A DNA stretch of 64,000 bases, taken from contig NZ_JMLQ01000002.1 in assembly GCF_000686025.1 (NCBI RefSeq), positions 310,001 through 374,000 of the forward strand, read 5' to 3'. The notes beneath the pieces are model-generated. The model saw only the letters and a list, made by a program, of their open reading frames with translations, did not search any database and was not told the DNA's origin. The position numbers and the translations under genes were made by a program. Source of the DNA: Rhodococcus sp. UNC23MFCrub1.1. Its GTDB lineage: Bacteria; Actinomycetota; Actinomycetes; Mycobacteriales; Mycobacteriaceae. Positions 1 to 8,547 of this stretch are shown piece after piece. Positions within the stretch are counted from its first letter, which is position 1. Each line of letters starts with the position of its first letter.

Positions 1-311
1 GCGAGCACGTACTCCGCGATGGAGTCCTCGTGGTGGAACGTGTTGGCCAGCAGTGTGGTCGATGGAAGGGCCGCACGGGCGACGTTGTCGACGCCGGCTC
101 CCGCGACCTGGACGAGTCGCAGGCCCCGGCCCGCCTGCGCCATGGCCTCGGTGATCCGGCCCCCGACATGGACGTCCGCATCGCCGAGGTCGGCGACGAG
201 CGCGTCCTCGTCGAAGCGTTCGTGCCACGACACGACGGTGCCGTCCGGCATCCCCGCCTCGACGGCGTCCCGATGCGGGAGGAGGTTGCGGTCCGCGACG
301 ACGACCTTCAT
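1..311 (-). CDS. D-2-hydroxyacid dehydrogenase, N-terminal part (cut by window edge)
   Basis: About 103 N-terminal residues are visible and the rest runs off the left edge. The reading frame starts [17 protein letters not shown] and contains [11 protein letters not shown] and [10 protein letters not shown], which match the substrate-binding domain of NAD-dependent D-2-hydroxyacid dehydrogenases. The Rossmann motif and the catalytic Arg/Glu/His lie outside the window. Its ATG overlaps the TGA of gudD (ATGA), so it is translationally coupled and very likely works with glucarate catabolism, perhaps reducing a 2-oxo acid intermediate or side product. The family call is fairly safe; the substrate is inference. 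Confidence 0.8.
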   Translation of the reverse strand, partial: MKVVVADRNLLPHRDAVEAGMPDGTVVSWHERFDEDALVADLGDADVHVGGRITEAMAQAGRGLRLVQVAGAGVDNVARAALPSTTLLANTFHHEDSIAEYVL

Positions 312-1675
312 GCGCGCTGCAGGCAGGGGCGCTTGCTGTCGAAGGTCCAGTTCGGCACCAGGTACTGCATGCCGACCGCATCGTCGCGGGCCCCGAGGCC
401 CTCGCGCTGGTACAGCTCGTGTGCGGCCTCGACGCGCTCCATGTCGAGGGTCACTCCGAGACCCGGCACGTCGGGGACGGTGAGGTACCCGTCCACGATG
501 GGGAACGGATTCGTCGTGATGCGCTGCCCGTCCTGCCAGATCCAGTGCGTGTCGATGGCGGTGATCTCACCGGGAGCGGCAGCTGCGACGTGCGTGAACA
601 TGGCGAGCGAGACGTCGAAGTGGTTGTTGGAGTGCGATCCCCACGTCAGGCCCCAGGCATCGCAGAGTTGCGCGACGCGGACCGATCCGTTCATCGTCCA
701 GAAATGGGGATCCGCGAGCGGGATGTCGACGGCGCCGGATCGAATGGTGTGTCCCATCTCGCGCCAGTCGGTGGCGATCATGTTGGTGGCGGTGGGCAGG
801 CCGGTCGCGCGCTTGAACTCGGCCATCACCTCGCGCCCGGAGAATGCGCCCTCGGGTCCGACCGGGTCCTCCGCGTAGGCGAGCACGTCGCGCAGACCAC
901 GGCACGTCTCGATCGCGTCCTTCAGGAGCCAGCCGCCGTTGGGATCCAGCGTGATGCGTGCCGCGGGGAAGCGCTCCGCGAGTGCGCGCACGGCGTCGGC
1001 CTCCTGCGCTGCGGGGAGGACACCGCCCTTGAGCTTGAAGTCCTGGAAGCCGTACCTGGCGTGCGCCGCTTCCGCGAGTGCGACCACGGCGTCGGGCGTC
1101 AGTGCCTCCTCGTGGCGCAGGCGGGACCAGGCGTCGGCGGAACTGCCCTCGTCCGAGGGTGCGCGGTACGCGAGATCCGTCTTGTTCCGGTCGCCGAGGA
1201 AGAAGAGATACCCGAGCGCCTGCACTCGGTCGCGCTGGCGGCCGTCGCCGAGCAGGGCTGCGACGCTCACACCCAGGTGCTGGCCGAGGAGATCGAGCAA
1301 TGCGCTCTCGACGGCCGTCACGGCGTGCACGGCGATCCGCAGATCGAAGGTCTGGGCGCCGCGTCCACCGGAGTCGCGGTCCGCGAACGCGCGGCGCATC
1401 GCGTTGAGCACGGAGTGGTGGTCGCCCACCGAGGCGTTCTCGACGAGAGCTCGGGCGTCCTCCAGGCAGCGGCGGATGGGCTCGCCACCCGGTACCTCGC
1501 CCACACCGGTGCGCCCGTCGGAGTCGGTCAGCACGACCAGGTTCCGGGTGAAGAACGGTGCATGGGCGCCGCTGAGATTCAGCAGCATGCTGTCGTGGCC
1601 GGCGACGGGAACGACGCGCATCGCGGTGACGACGGGCGTGGCATGGGAGGTTCGGACCTCGGTGACGGTGCTCAC
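308..1675 (-). CDS. gudD: Glucarate dehydratase (enolase superfamily)
   Basis: 455 aa, the usual length for GudD (about 446 in E. coli). It dehydrates D-glucarate to 5-dehydro-4-deoxy-D-glucarate. The enolase-superfamily signatures are present: the KLKGG motif with K214 and K216, LDPNGGW with metal ligand D244 and N246, AEDP with E269, and GSHSNNH with catalytic H348. The C-terminus [12 protein letters not shown] is typical of true GudD. The GTG start at 1675 has no Shine-Dalgarno, but a TAGGCT hexamer lies 7 bp upstream, so the message may be leaderless. It is first in an operon with the coupled D-2-hydroxyacid dehydrogenase. The upstream operator is shared with the semialdehyde dehydrogenase gene at 13.2-14.8 kb. 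Confidence 0.93.
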   Translation of the reverse strand: MSTVTEVRTSHATPVVTAMRVVPVAGHDSMLLNLSGAHAPFFTRNLVVLTDSDGRTGVGEVPGGEPIRRCLEDARALVENASVGDHHSVLNAMRRAFADRDSGGRGAQTFDLRIAVHAVTAVESALLDLLGQHLGVSVAALLGDGRQRDRVQALGYLFFLGDRNKTDLAYRAPSDEGSSADAWSRLRHEEALTPDAVVALAEAAHARYGFQDFKLKGGVLPAAQEADAVRALAERFPAARITLDPNGGWLLKDAIETCRGLRDVLAYAEDPVGPEGAFSGREVMAEFKRATGLPTATNMIATDWREMGHTIRSGAVDIPLADPHFWTMNGSVRVAQLCDAWGLTWGSHSNNHFDVSLAMFTHVAAAAPGEITAIDTHWIWQDGQRITTNPFPIVDGYLTVPDVPGLGVTLDMERVEAAHELYQREGLGARDDAVGMQYLVPNWTFDSKRPCLQRA

Positions 1676-1740
1676 GTCGACGAGCCTAGGGCGGGTGATT
1701 CATTCCCGTCCAACACCATTTGTGGATGCAGCGATGCAGG
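1676..1740 (-). promoter_or_regulatory. gudD promoter with shared glucarate operator
   Basis: On the minus strand this reads TGCATCGCTGCA (1727-1738), then 13 bp, then TTGGAC (1708-1713), 19 bp, then TAGGCT (1683-1688), just before the GTG at 1675. The same 12-mer, the same 13-bp gap and the same TTGGAC occur upstream of the ALDH gene at 14.8 kb. An operator just upstream of the -35 fits activation by a LysR-type protein such as the one encoded at 9982-10875. The hexamer assignments are by eye. Confidence 0.65.
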
Positions 1741-1789
1741 GTGAGTATCGATCGAGTGCGCCGGCGCCGAGTGCGCACATCTGCCATGA

Positions 1790-1829
1790 AGCGCACACCC
1801 CGTCCAGTCGGCTGTAGCGGGTGTGCGCT
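1790..1829. terminator. Inverted repeat between the TauE-like gene and gudD
   Basis: AGCGCACACCC (1790-1800) pairs with GGGTGTGCGCT (1819-1829), an 11-bp perfect stem with an 18-nt loop. The right arm GTGTGCGCTC recurs at 1841-1850, so the local pattern is one inverted and one direct copy. It lies about 60 bp past the TauE-like stop and 115 bp before gudD on the same strand. It could be a terminator or a second operator. There is no U-tract, so the terminator call is weak. Confidence 0.4.
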
Positions 1830-1889
1830 CACCAGAGGGTGTGTGCGCTCCCGGAAGCGCTGGCGCCGCACCCACCGCAACCGCACACC

Positions 1890-2606
1890 TCACACCACCG
1901 CATCGACCAGCAGCACGAGCGCACCACCCGCCGACACGACGATGGACACCCATCGCAGCCGACGACGGTCGAGTACGCGGTTCACCCAGCGCGAGGCCAT
2001 GTACCCGAGCGCGACGACGGGCAGGAGCAGGGCGCCGGTCGCCAGGGAGTGCGCGTCGAGGGAGCCGGTGACCCCCAGCGCGGCGAGCGACATCAGGGAG
2101 CCGATCAGGAAGAAGCCGCTCATGGTGCTGCGCAACGCGGCGCCGCTGCTGCCGCTCCAGATCAGCGCCATGGGTGGCCCGCCGATGGAGGTGGCGGTGC
2201 CGAGCAGTCCGGACGCGGCGCCCGCCGTCATGAGCGATCCGCGTCGCGGTGTCGGCGACCAGCCGATCGCCGTGGCCACGACGCCGAACAGCACCACTGC
2301 GCCGAGCATGATGGAGACTCCCCGCTCGGGCAGCACGACGAGCAGCGCGGCGCCGGCGATCACGCCGGGCACCCGTCCCACCAGTGCCCAGCCGGCCCCG
2401 CGCACGTCGATGCTCGTGCGCTCCCGCACCACCACCAGCGCGGTGAGCGCGGTGGCGAGCAAGATGATCGTGCCGGGCACCATCCGCGGATCGATGATGG
2501 CCAGGACGGGCGCCGCGACCATCCCCATCCCGAAGCCGATGGACGACTGGAGACACGATGCCGTGAAGATCGCGACGCCCACGACCAGCCATTCGAGGCC
2601 GGTCAC
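1890..2606 (-). CDS. TauE/SafE-family membrane permease
   Basis: 238 aa with about eight hydrophobic segments and the family signature near the N-terminus (SSIGFGMGMVAAPVLAI), plus a second-half repeat (ASGLLGTATSIGGPPMALIW). TauE/SafE (DUF81) proteins are proposed anion or organic-acid transporters, often for sulfite, sulfoacetate or similar compounds. The GTG start is 10 bp past the stop of the upstream ABC ATPase, so it is the last gene of the importer operon. The context suggests export or uptake of an organic acid linked to sugar-acid metabolism, but the substrate cannot be read from sequence. Confidence 0.85.
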   Translation of the reverse strand: MTGLEWLVVGVAIFTASCLQSSIGFGMGMVAAPVLAIIDPRMVPGTIILLATALTALVVVRERTSIDVRGAGWALVGRVPGVIAGAALLVVLPERGVSIMLGAVVLFGVVATAIGWSPTPRRGSLMTAGAASGLLGTATSIGGPPMALIWSGSSGAALRSTMSGFFLIGSLMSLAALGVTGSLDAHSLATGALLLPVVALGYMASRWVNRVLDRRRLRWVSIVVSAGGALVLLVDAVV

Positions 2607-2616
2607 GCGAGCACGG

Positions 2617-3648
2617 TCATACGGCCACGGCGTCCGATCTCGGGTGGTGGCACTCGGCGATGTGCAGGTTCCCGAGACGCCCGACCGACGGGGGGATACC
2701 CGTGGCGCAGACGTCCGTCGCGTGCGCGCAGCGCGTGCGGAAACGGCAGCCCGACGGCGGGTTCAGAGGCGACGGGACCTCTCCCTCCAGGAGGATGCGC
2801 GAACGCCGGGTCGAGGGATCCAGCGTCGGGGCTGCCGACATCAGTGCCTCGGTGTACGGGTGCGTGGGGTGGTCGAAGACGTCGTCGGTCGGACCGGTCT
2901 CGATGATCCGGCCGAGGTACATGACGGCGACCCGGTCGGCGACGTGGCGCACCACCGACAGGTCGTGTGAGATGAAGACGTAGCTGATGCCGAGCTCCTT
3001 CTGCAGATCCGAGAGCAGGTTCAGCACCTGCGCCTGGACCGACAGGTCGAGAGCCGAGACGGGCTCGTCGCACACCACGACACTCGGGTCGAGTGCCAGG
3101 GCCCGCGCGATGCCGAGACGCTGGCGCTGACCACCTGAGAACTCCTGCGGGTAGCGGTGCTCGTCGCTGGGACGCAGACCGACGAGGTGCAGCAGCTCCC
3201 GGACGCGGGCGGCGCGGTCGCGCTTGGTCTTGTACATCGTGCGATGCGTGTGCCACGGCTCCGAGATTATCTCCGCCGCCGACATCCTCGAGTTGAGCGA
3301 TCCGTACGGGTCCTGGAAGACCATCTGGATCCGACGACGCCACGCGAGCAGTTCCTTGCCCTTGAGGCCGAACGGATCGACGCCGTCCCACGACACGGTG
3401 CCCGTGTCGGGTCGTTCGAGCATCATCAGCGTGCGCGCGAGTGTGGACTTGCCGCAACCGGACTCACCGACGAGGCCGAGGGTCTCGCCGCGTCGCAGCT
3501 CGAGGTCGATGCCGTCGAGTGCCCGCAGTTTCTTGTGGCCGCCGCTGCCGGCGGCGACGTCGAACGTCTTGGAGACTCCACGGACCTGGAGCAACGGTGC
3601 GGCCTGCGTGGCCGCGGCCTCACTCGCCACTGTCGTCGTAACGGACAC
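2617..3648 (-). CDS. Peptide/opine-type ABC transporter ATPase (DppF/OppF-like)
   Basis: 343 aa from the GTG at 3648, chosen because GAGGAGG lies 8 bp upstream; a longer open frame has no such support. Walker A is GESGCGKST, the signature motif FSGGQRQR, Walker B VVVCDEP, and the switch histidine is in ISHD. The C-terminal oligopeptide-transporter extension with its Cys cluster (CRFRTRCAHATDVC) is present. The start overlaps the upstream ATPase gene by 29 bp. It is the second of two nucleotide-binding subunits that power the importer encoded at 2.6-8.2 kb. Confidence 0.92.
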   Translation of the reverse strand: MSVTTTVASEAAATQAAPLLQVRGVSKTFDVAAGSGGHKKLRALDGIDLELRRGETLGLVGESGCGKSTLARTLMMLERPDTGTVSWDGVDPFGLKGKELLAWRRRIQMVFQDPYGSLNSRMSAAEIISEPWHTHRTMYKTKRDRAARVRELLHLVGLRPSDEHRYPQEFSGGQRQRLGIARALALDPSVVVCDEPVSALDLSVQAQVLNLLSDLQKELGISYVFISHDLSVVRHVADRVAVMYLGRIIETGPTDDVFDHPTHPYTEALMSAAPTLDPSTRRSRILLEGEVPSPLNPPSGCRFRTRCAHATDVCATGIPPSVGRLGNLHIAECHHPRSDAVAV

Positions 3649-4639
3649 CGGACACCTCCTCGGGGAAATGGCATGCGGTCGCACGGCTGGTGCCGGCGAC
3701 ACTGCGGAGTTCGGGGCGCTGCGCGACGCAGACGGCGCGCGCGATGGGGCATCGGGCCTGGTACACGCATCCCGGCGGGATGGAGTGCAGATCCGGCGGG
3801 GTGCCGCCGATGGACTTGAGGTGCTCGCCGCGCACGGTGGCGACGGGGACCGAGTCGAGCAGTCCCTTCGTGTACGGATGCTGCGGTGAGCCGAACACCT
3901 CGGCGACGGGTCCCGTCTCGACGACGGTGCCGGCGTACATGACGGCGACGTCGTCGGCTTCCTCCGCGACCAGCGCGAGGTCGTGCGTGATGAGGATGAC
4001 GGCCATGTCGTGCTCGGTGCGCAGGTCGCGCAGCAACGACATGATCTGCGCCTGCACGGTGACGTCGAGAGCGGTGGTGGGCTCGTCCGCCAGCAGCACG
4101 GTGGGCCCCAGGGCGACGGCCATCGCGATGAGCAGGCGCTGACGCATACCGCCCGAGAACTGGTGCGGGTAGGAGTCGGCGCGCGACTCGGGCTCCGGGA
4201 TGCCCACCCGCTCCATCAGCGAGATCGCTTCGACACGTGCAGCTTTCGCCGACATGCCGCGGTGGATGCGGAACGGTTCCGCCAACTGTGTGCCCACGGT
4301 GTAGACGGGGTTCAGCGCCGTCAGCGCGTCCTGGAAGACGATGGCGAGCTCGGTGGCGGCGATGCGGCGTCGAGTCCTGGAGTTCGCCGTCACCAGATCG
4401 GTGTCGCCGAGCATGACGGTGCCGTCGACGATGTCGGCGATCGGCTCGAGCAACCCGACGAGGGCCTGGGCGGTCATGGACTTGCCGCAGCCGGATTCGC
4501 CCAGCAGTGCGAGTGTGCGGCCGCGCTTCGCGCTGAACGACACTCCGTCGACGGCACGCACGGTGCCCGACGGGGTGCGGATCTCGACGGTCAGACCGTC
4601 GACCTCGAGCGCGGTGCGGGCGAGAGCGGGAGCACTCAT
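3620..4639 (-). CDS. Peptide-type ABC transporter ATPase (DppD/OppD-like)
   Basis: 339 aa. Walker A GESGCGKSM, signature FSGGMRQR, Walker B VLLADEP, switch histidine in ITHD, and the C-terminal oligopeptide-transporter Cys motif (CVYQARCPIARAVC). The ATG at 4639 overlaps the permease stop as ATGA, which sets the start; the open frame runs further upstream but inside the permease gene. It pairs with the DppF-like ATPase as the asymmetric ATP-binding dimer of a PepT-family importer. Confidence 0.92.
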   Translation of the reverse strand: MSAPALARTALEVDGLTVEIRTPSGTVRAVDGVSFSAKRGRTLALLGESGCGKSMTAQALVGLLEPIADIVDGTVMLGDTDLVTANSRTRRRIAATELAIVFQDALTALNPVYTVGTQLAEPFRIHRGMSAKAARVEAISLMERVGIPEPESRADSYPHQFSGGMRQRLLIAMAVALGPTVLLADEPTTALDVTVQAQIMSLLRDLRTEHDMAVILITHDLALVAEEADDVAVMYAGTVVETGPVAEVFGSPQHPYTKGLLDSVPVATVRGEHLKSIGGTPPDLHSIPPGCVYQARCPIARAVCVAQRPELRSVAGTSRATACHFPEEVSGVRYDDSGE

Positions 4640-5619
4640 CGACGTGCCTTTCTCTTCGAACGCGGGAGGGTGAGGCGCCAGCGCTGCGCCGGGTCGGTGG
4701 CGATGCGGGCCCACGCGGCCAGCACGGTCGCGGACACGGTGGTGATGACGATCGCGAGTCCGGGGAAGAACGACAGCCACCAGGCGCTCTGCAGGTAGGT
4801 GCGGCCCTGGGACACCATGAGGCCCCAGCTGATGTCGGGTGGCTGGATCCCGATGCCGAGGAAGCTGAGCGACGACTCGGCCAGCATCACGAAGCAGAAG
4901 TCGAGCGTGGCGACGGTCAGCAACGTGGGCAGCAGAATCGGCACCACGTGGCGACGGATCACCGCGCCGCTGCCGGCGCCGAACGTGCGGGCCGCGTCGA
5001 CGAAGACTCGCGATCGGAGTTCCGCGCTCTCGGCGCGGGCCGTGCGGAGGTAGATCGGGATGCGGGTGATGGTCAGGATCAGCACGATGTTCGCGGCGCT
5101 GGGGGAGAAGACGTACAGCACGACGACGGCCATCAGCAACGACGGGAAGCTCATGATGACGTCGGCGACGCGCATGGCGGCGGTCTCGCGCCAGCCGCGG
5201 TGGTAACCGGCCCACATGCCGATGATCGAGCCGATGATGCCGGACAGGATGACTGCGGGGATCGCGACCGACAGCGTGGTCCGGCTGGCGAGGATCAGGC
5301 GGGCGAGCATGCTGCGGCCGAGCGGATCGGTGCCGAGGATGTTCATGAAGCCGGTGTCGAGGGAGAACGGCGCCAGGTTGGATCGATCGAGGTCCTGACG
5401 GGTGGCGGCGTCGCCGACCAGCATGGGACCGAAGATCGCGGTGAGGAAGACGAGCACCAGGATGCTCGCCGCGATGGTGGCGACGCGGTCCCGCAGCAGC
5501 AGACGCCACAGCGGCATGGAGGTCGTGCGCGAGGGCGCCGCGGACGCGGCGTCCGGGGTGGGCGGCAGCACCGGGGGAACCGGAACGCCCGAGCTGTCCT
5601 TGCTTGCTTCGAGTGTCAT
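4636..5619 (-). CDS. Peptide-type ABC transporter permease (DppC-like)
   Basis: 327 aa. The N-terminal cytoplasmic tail is Pro/Ala-rich, followed by the first membrane segment (IAASILVLVFLTAIFGPML). The DppC-type signature LGTDPLGRSMLARLI follows, with the permease core and EAA loop further on. The ATG at 5619 is 12 bp past the preceding permease stop and is preceded by GAGAGGT. It forms the membrane channel with the DppB-like partner. Confidence 0.92.
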   Translation of the reverse strand: MTLEASKDSSGVPVPPVLPPTPDAASAAPSRTTSMPLWRLLLRDRVATIAASILVLVFLTAIFGPMLVGDAATRQDLDRSNLAPFSLDTGFMNILGTDPLGRSMLARLILASRTTLSVAIPAVILSGIIGSIIGMWAGYHRGWRETAAMRVADVIMSFPSLLMAVVVLYVFSPSAANIVLILTITRIPIYLRTARAESAELRSRVFVDAARTFGAGSGAVIRRHVVPILLPTLLTVATLDFCFVMLAESSLSFLGIGIQPPDISWGLMVSQGRTYLQSAWWLSFFPGLAIVITTVSATVLAAWARIATDPAQRWRLTLPRSKRKARR

Positions 5620-5630
5620 GGGTGTACCTC

Positions 5631-6557
5631 TCAGACCTTGGCCTTGTCGCGAACCCGTGCGTCGAGCAGCGCGTAGCACGCGTCGATCACGATGTTCAGA
5701 ACGAAGATGCTCACGGCCGTCAGGAGGACGGCTGCTTGGAGGACGGCGAAGTCGCGCTGCAGGATCGCGTCGATCATCAACTTGCCGATGCCGGGCCACC
5801 CGAAGATGGCCTCGACCACGACGGCGCCGTTCACCAGGCCGACGGTGAGGTCGCCGGCGACGGTCAGCGCGGGTGCCGCGGCGTTGCGCAGCGCATGGTG
5901 GGTGACGACGCGCAGATCGCCGGCACCCTTGCTGCGAGCGAGGCGGACGTACGGGGCGGACAGGGCCGAGACCATCGCACCGCGGACCACCTGGGTGAGC
6001 ACGCCGAGCGGCCGGATGAGCAGTGTCGCGATGGGGAGCACCCATGCGACGGCGCCGCCGGTGCCTGAGGTCGGCAGGACACCGAGCACCACGGCGAAGA
6101 TCCAGACGCCGGTGATGGCGAACCAGAAGTCGGGGATGCTCGCGGCCGTCATGGACAGCAGGCTCGAGAACCGGTCGGCGAGAGAGTTGGGACGGTAGGC
6201 GGCCCAGCAGCCGATGACGATCGAACCGATCACGGCGAGGAGCATCGTGACGAACGCGAGCTGCAGGGTGGCGGGGAAGGCGCGCAACGCCATGGTGGAC
6301 GCGGCTTCGCCCGTCCGGAGCGACTCACCGAAGTCGAGGTGCAGTACGCCGCCGAAGTAGTCGGCCATCTGTGTCCACACGGACTGGTCGAAGCCGTTCT
6401 GGGCGGCGAACGCCTCGCGCTGGGCGGGTGTCGCCGACTCGGGAAGGTAGAGGCTGGTCGGATCACCGGTCAGACGAGCGAGGAAGAAGACGCCGATGAG
6501 GACGACCAGAAGTGGGACGAGGCTGGTGTAGACGCGGCGTCGCAGAAAGGCGAACAT
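5631..6557 (-). CDS. Peptide-type ABC transporter permease (DppB-like)
   Basis: 308 aa from the ATG at 6557, which has AAGGGAG 8 bp upstream; a GTG nine bases earlier sits directly on that Shine-Dalgarno and is less likely. It has six hydrophobic segments, the N-terminal anchor seen in DppB (RRVYTSLVPLLVVLIGVFFL), a periplasmic domain at about 35-85, and an EAA-type loop near YVRLARSKGAGDLRVVTHHALRNA. First permease gene after the solute-binding protein in a B-C-D-F order. Confidence 0.92.
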   Translation of the reverse strand: MFAFLRRRVYTSLVPLLVVLIGVFFLARLTGDPTSLYLPESATPAQREAFAAQNGFDQSVWTQMADYFGGVLHLDFGESLRTGEAASTMALRAFPATLQLAFVTMLLAVIGSIVIGCWAAYRPNSLADRFSSLLSMTAASIPDFWFAITGVWIFAVVLGVLPTSGTGGAVAWVLPIATLLIRPLGVLTQVVRGAMVSALSAPYVRLARSKGAGDLRVVTHHALRNAAAPALTVAGDLTVGLVNGAVVVEAIFGWPGIGKLMIDAILQRDFAVLQAAVLLTAVSIFVLNIVIDACYALLDARVRDKAKV

Positions 6558-6629
6558 GGCGGTCACTCCCTTCCGGAGGAGGGGCTGGTCGGCCTCTCGA
6601 TCGAGGTGGGCTGCTGGTCGGGGTCGTGA

Positions 6630-8177
6630 TCAGTCGGTCGCATCGGAACTCCGGGTCATCTCGGCCAGTCGCATCTCGTCGACGGTGGCGGAATCGGGGG
6701 TGTAGTCGATGCGCGGGTCCTTGGCCAACACACCGTTCATGTGCGCGATGTACGCCATCTGCGTGATCTCCTCGGGTTCACGGGCGAAGAGATCGGCGAA
6801 CGCGGTCTGTCGCTCCTCGTCGGTCAGCGATTCGGCCTCGTCGATTCCCTCGTCGAAGTCGGTTGTGCCGTAGGAGCTCTGGAATCCGTCGCTGCGCATG
6901 TACTGATCCATCGTGAACGCGGCGTCGCCGGCCTGATTGCCGTGCTGGATCACCAGCAGGTAGGGCCCGACGTTCGGGAACGGCCGTTCCTGGAACTCGG
7001 CGGTGGCCGCCGTGTCCTTCATCTCGATCTTCACGTTCAGGCCGATGCCGGCCAGCGCGTTCTGGATGACCTCGACGGTCTCGTTGATCTTGGGGAACTG
7101 CCCGGTGCGGCCGATGAGGCGGATCTCGGTGTCGACGGGAACACCGTCGGCGCGAGCCTCGTCGATGAGGGCCTTGCCCTTCTCCATGTCGTACGGCCAC
7201 GGGGTGAGCTCGTCGTTGTAGCCGACGACGCCGTCCGCGATGAGTTGCGCAGCGGGCGCTCCCATTCCGCGGAACAATGCCTTGACGATGCCCGCACGGT
7301 TGATGGCGTAGTTGATCGCCTCGCGCACGCGCTGATCGTCGAGTGGCGGTGTGGTGGCCTGCATCCGCAAGGCGGTGGTCTCGTTGTTCGGGAAGGCGAC
7401 ACCGAGGTCGCCCGCTCCGTCCTCGGGGCCGAGGCCGGTCGCGATGTCCGCCTCGCCGTTGGTGACCATGGCGGCGCGGACGCTGCCCTCGGTACGCCAC
7501 TGGTAGACGGCCCGCGTGAATTCCGGTGCGTCGCCCCAGTAGGTGTCGTTGCGCACCAGGGAGAGTCGCTGGCCGTAGTCCCACGAGTCGACGCGGTACG
7601 GGCCGGTACCGATCGGCTCGCGGGTCCGCTCGGTGCTACCGACCTCGCTCTTGACCATCTCGATGAACGAGAGCCGAAGCGGCAGAATCGGATCGGGAGT
7701 CGGCGAGGCGACGGTCAACGTCGTCGGATCCACGGCGCGGACGGTGAGGTCGTCGTCGCCGAAGACGTATCCCTCGACGTTGCAGGCCAGATCGGAGTTC
7801 ACGGCGCGATCGACCGACACGGCGGCGTCCTCGGCGTCGAACGGTGTGCCGTCGCTGAAGGTGACGTCGTCGCGCAGGCGGATCGTCCACTCGGTGTCCG
7901 ACGTGCGCTCCCACGACGTGGCGAGCTTCGGTTCGAGGTCACCCGTGGTGGGGTCACGCTCGATCATGGGTTCGGTGATGTTGGACCGCGTGACCACGCC
8001 GATGGCCGTCAGCGAGACATCGCACGGCTCCAGGGTCGGTGGTTCCTGCGGCAGCACGATCCGGACGGTGTCGGGACTCGCGGCGTCTCCGCTGTCCGAG
8101 TTCGCGACGGTGCATCCGGTGAGGAGTGCGGACGCGGCGATCACCGACACCAGGGATGTGGCGCGGGTGGATCTCAT
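6630..8177 (-). CDS. Extracellular solute-binding lipoprotein, family 5 (peptide/opine type)
   Basis: 515 aa from the ATG at 8177, with GGAGGA 4 bp upstream; a TTG twelve bases earlier is an unlikely start. A lipoprotein signal ends at LLTGC, with Cys near position 22. The SBP_bac_5 fold is visible as EPPTLEP, TSWERTSDTEWTIRLRDDVTFSDGTPF, GTGPYRV and VREAINYAINR. It captures the ligand for the four-gene importer that follows. Family 5 proteins bind peptides, opines, nickel or sugar derivatives. The position in a sugar-acid island makes an aldarate or related acid possible, but that is inference. Confidence 0.9.
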   Translation of the reverse strand: MRSTRATSLVSVIAASALLTGCTVANSDSGDAASPDTVRIVLPQEPPTLEPCDVSLTAIGVVTRSNITEPMIERDPTTGDLEPKLATSWERTSDTEWTIRLRDDVTFSDGTPFDAEDAAVSVDRAVNSDLACNVEGYVFGDDDLTVRAVDPTTLTVASPTPDPILPLRLSFIEMVKSEVGSTERTREPIGTGPYRVDSWDYGQRLSLVRNDTYWGDAPEFTRAVYQWRTEGSVRAAMVTNGEADIATGLGPEDGAGDLGVAFPNNETTALRMQATTPPLDDQRVREAINYAINRAGIVKALFRGMGAPAAQLIADGVVGYNDELTPWPYDMEKGKALIDEARADGVPVDTEIRLIGRTGQFPKINETVEVIQNALAGIGLNVKIEMKDTAATAEFQERPFPNVGPYLLVIQHGNQAGDAAFTMDQYMRSDGFQSSYGTTDFDEGIDEAESLTDEERQTAFADLFAREPEEITQMAYIAHMNGVLAKDPRIDYTPDSATVDEMRLAEMTRSSDATD

Positions 8178-8547
8178 GGATTCCTCCAAGCTGAGGGGGC
8201 TTCACCGGGTGCGAGGTGTCGGGGCTGACGACGCACGCCGAGTGGAGCCGATGGACCGCCTGTGACGGTAGACACACGGTAGGAGTGGGGGGAGTGACCG
8301 TCAACAGACGATCGGCCGGGAAATCGCAGTTCGGGGCCGATTTCGGGCTCGCCGTGACGGCGTCGAGCGGTCCGCATCACACTGCCGAGGCTCTGACCTG
8401 CTGCGTCACGAGAAGACACGATATCAATACCGGAAGAGTATGGATCCATGCTAATTGCGTGTTGGACCGGTATTCGTCGGCCGACATACGATCACCGCAG
8501 ACGATGGCCGTCGCTCCCGGTGGCCGTCGCACGGTGAAGGAGGCGGC
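8178..8547. promoter_or_regulatory. 370-bp divergent regulatory region, importer versus hydroxyacid dehydrogenase
   Basis: Non-coding gap between the solute-binding gene (minus) and the dehydrogenase gene (plus). It holds an inverted repeat AATACCGG (8426-8433) and CCGGTATT (8467-8474) around a locally A/T-rich stretch (8420-8461), the likely promoter and operator zone for one or both genes. The TGCATCGCTGCA operator seen at gudD was not found here, so the importer may have different control. The Shine-Dalgarno of the plus-strand gene is at 8536-8543. Confidence 0.5.
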
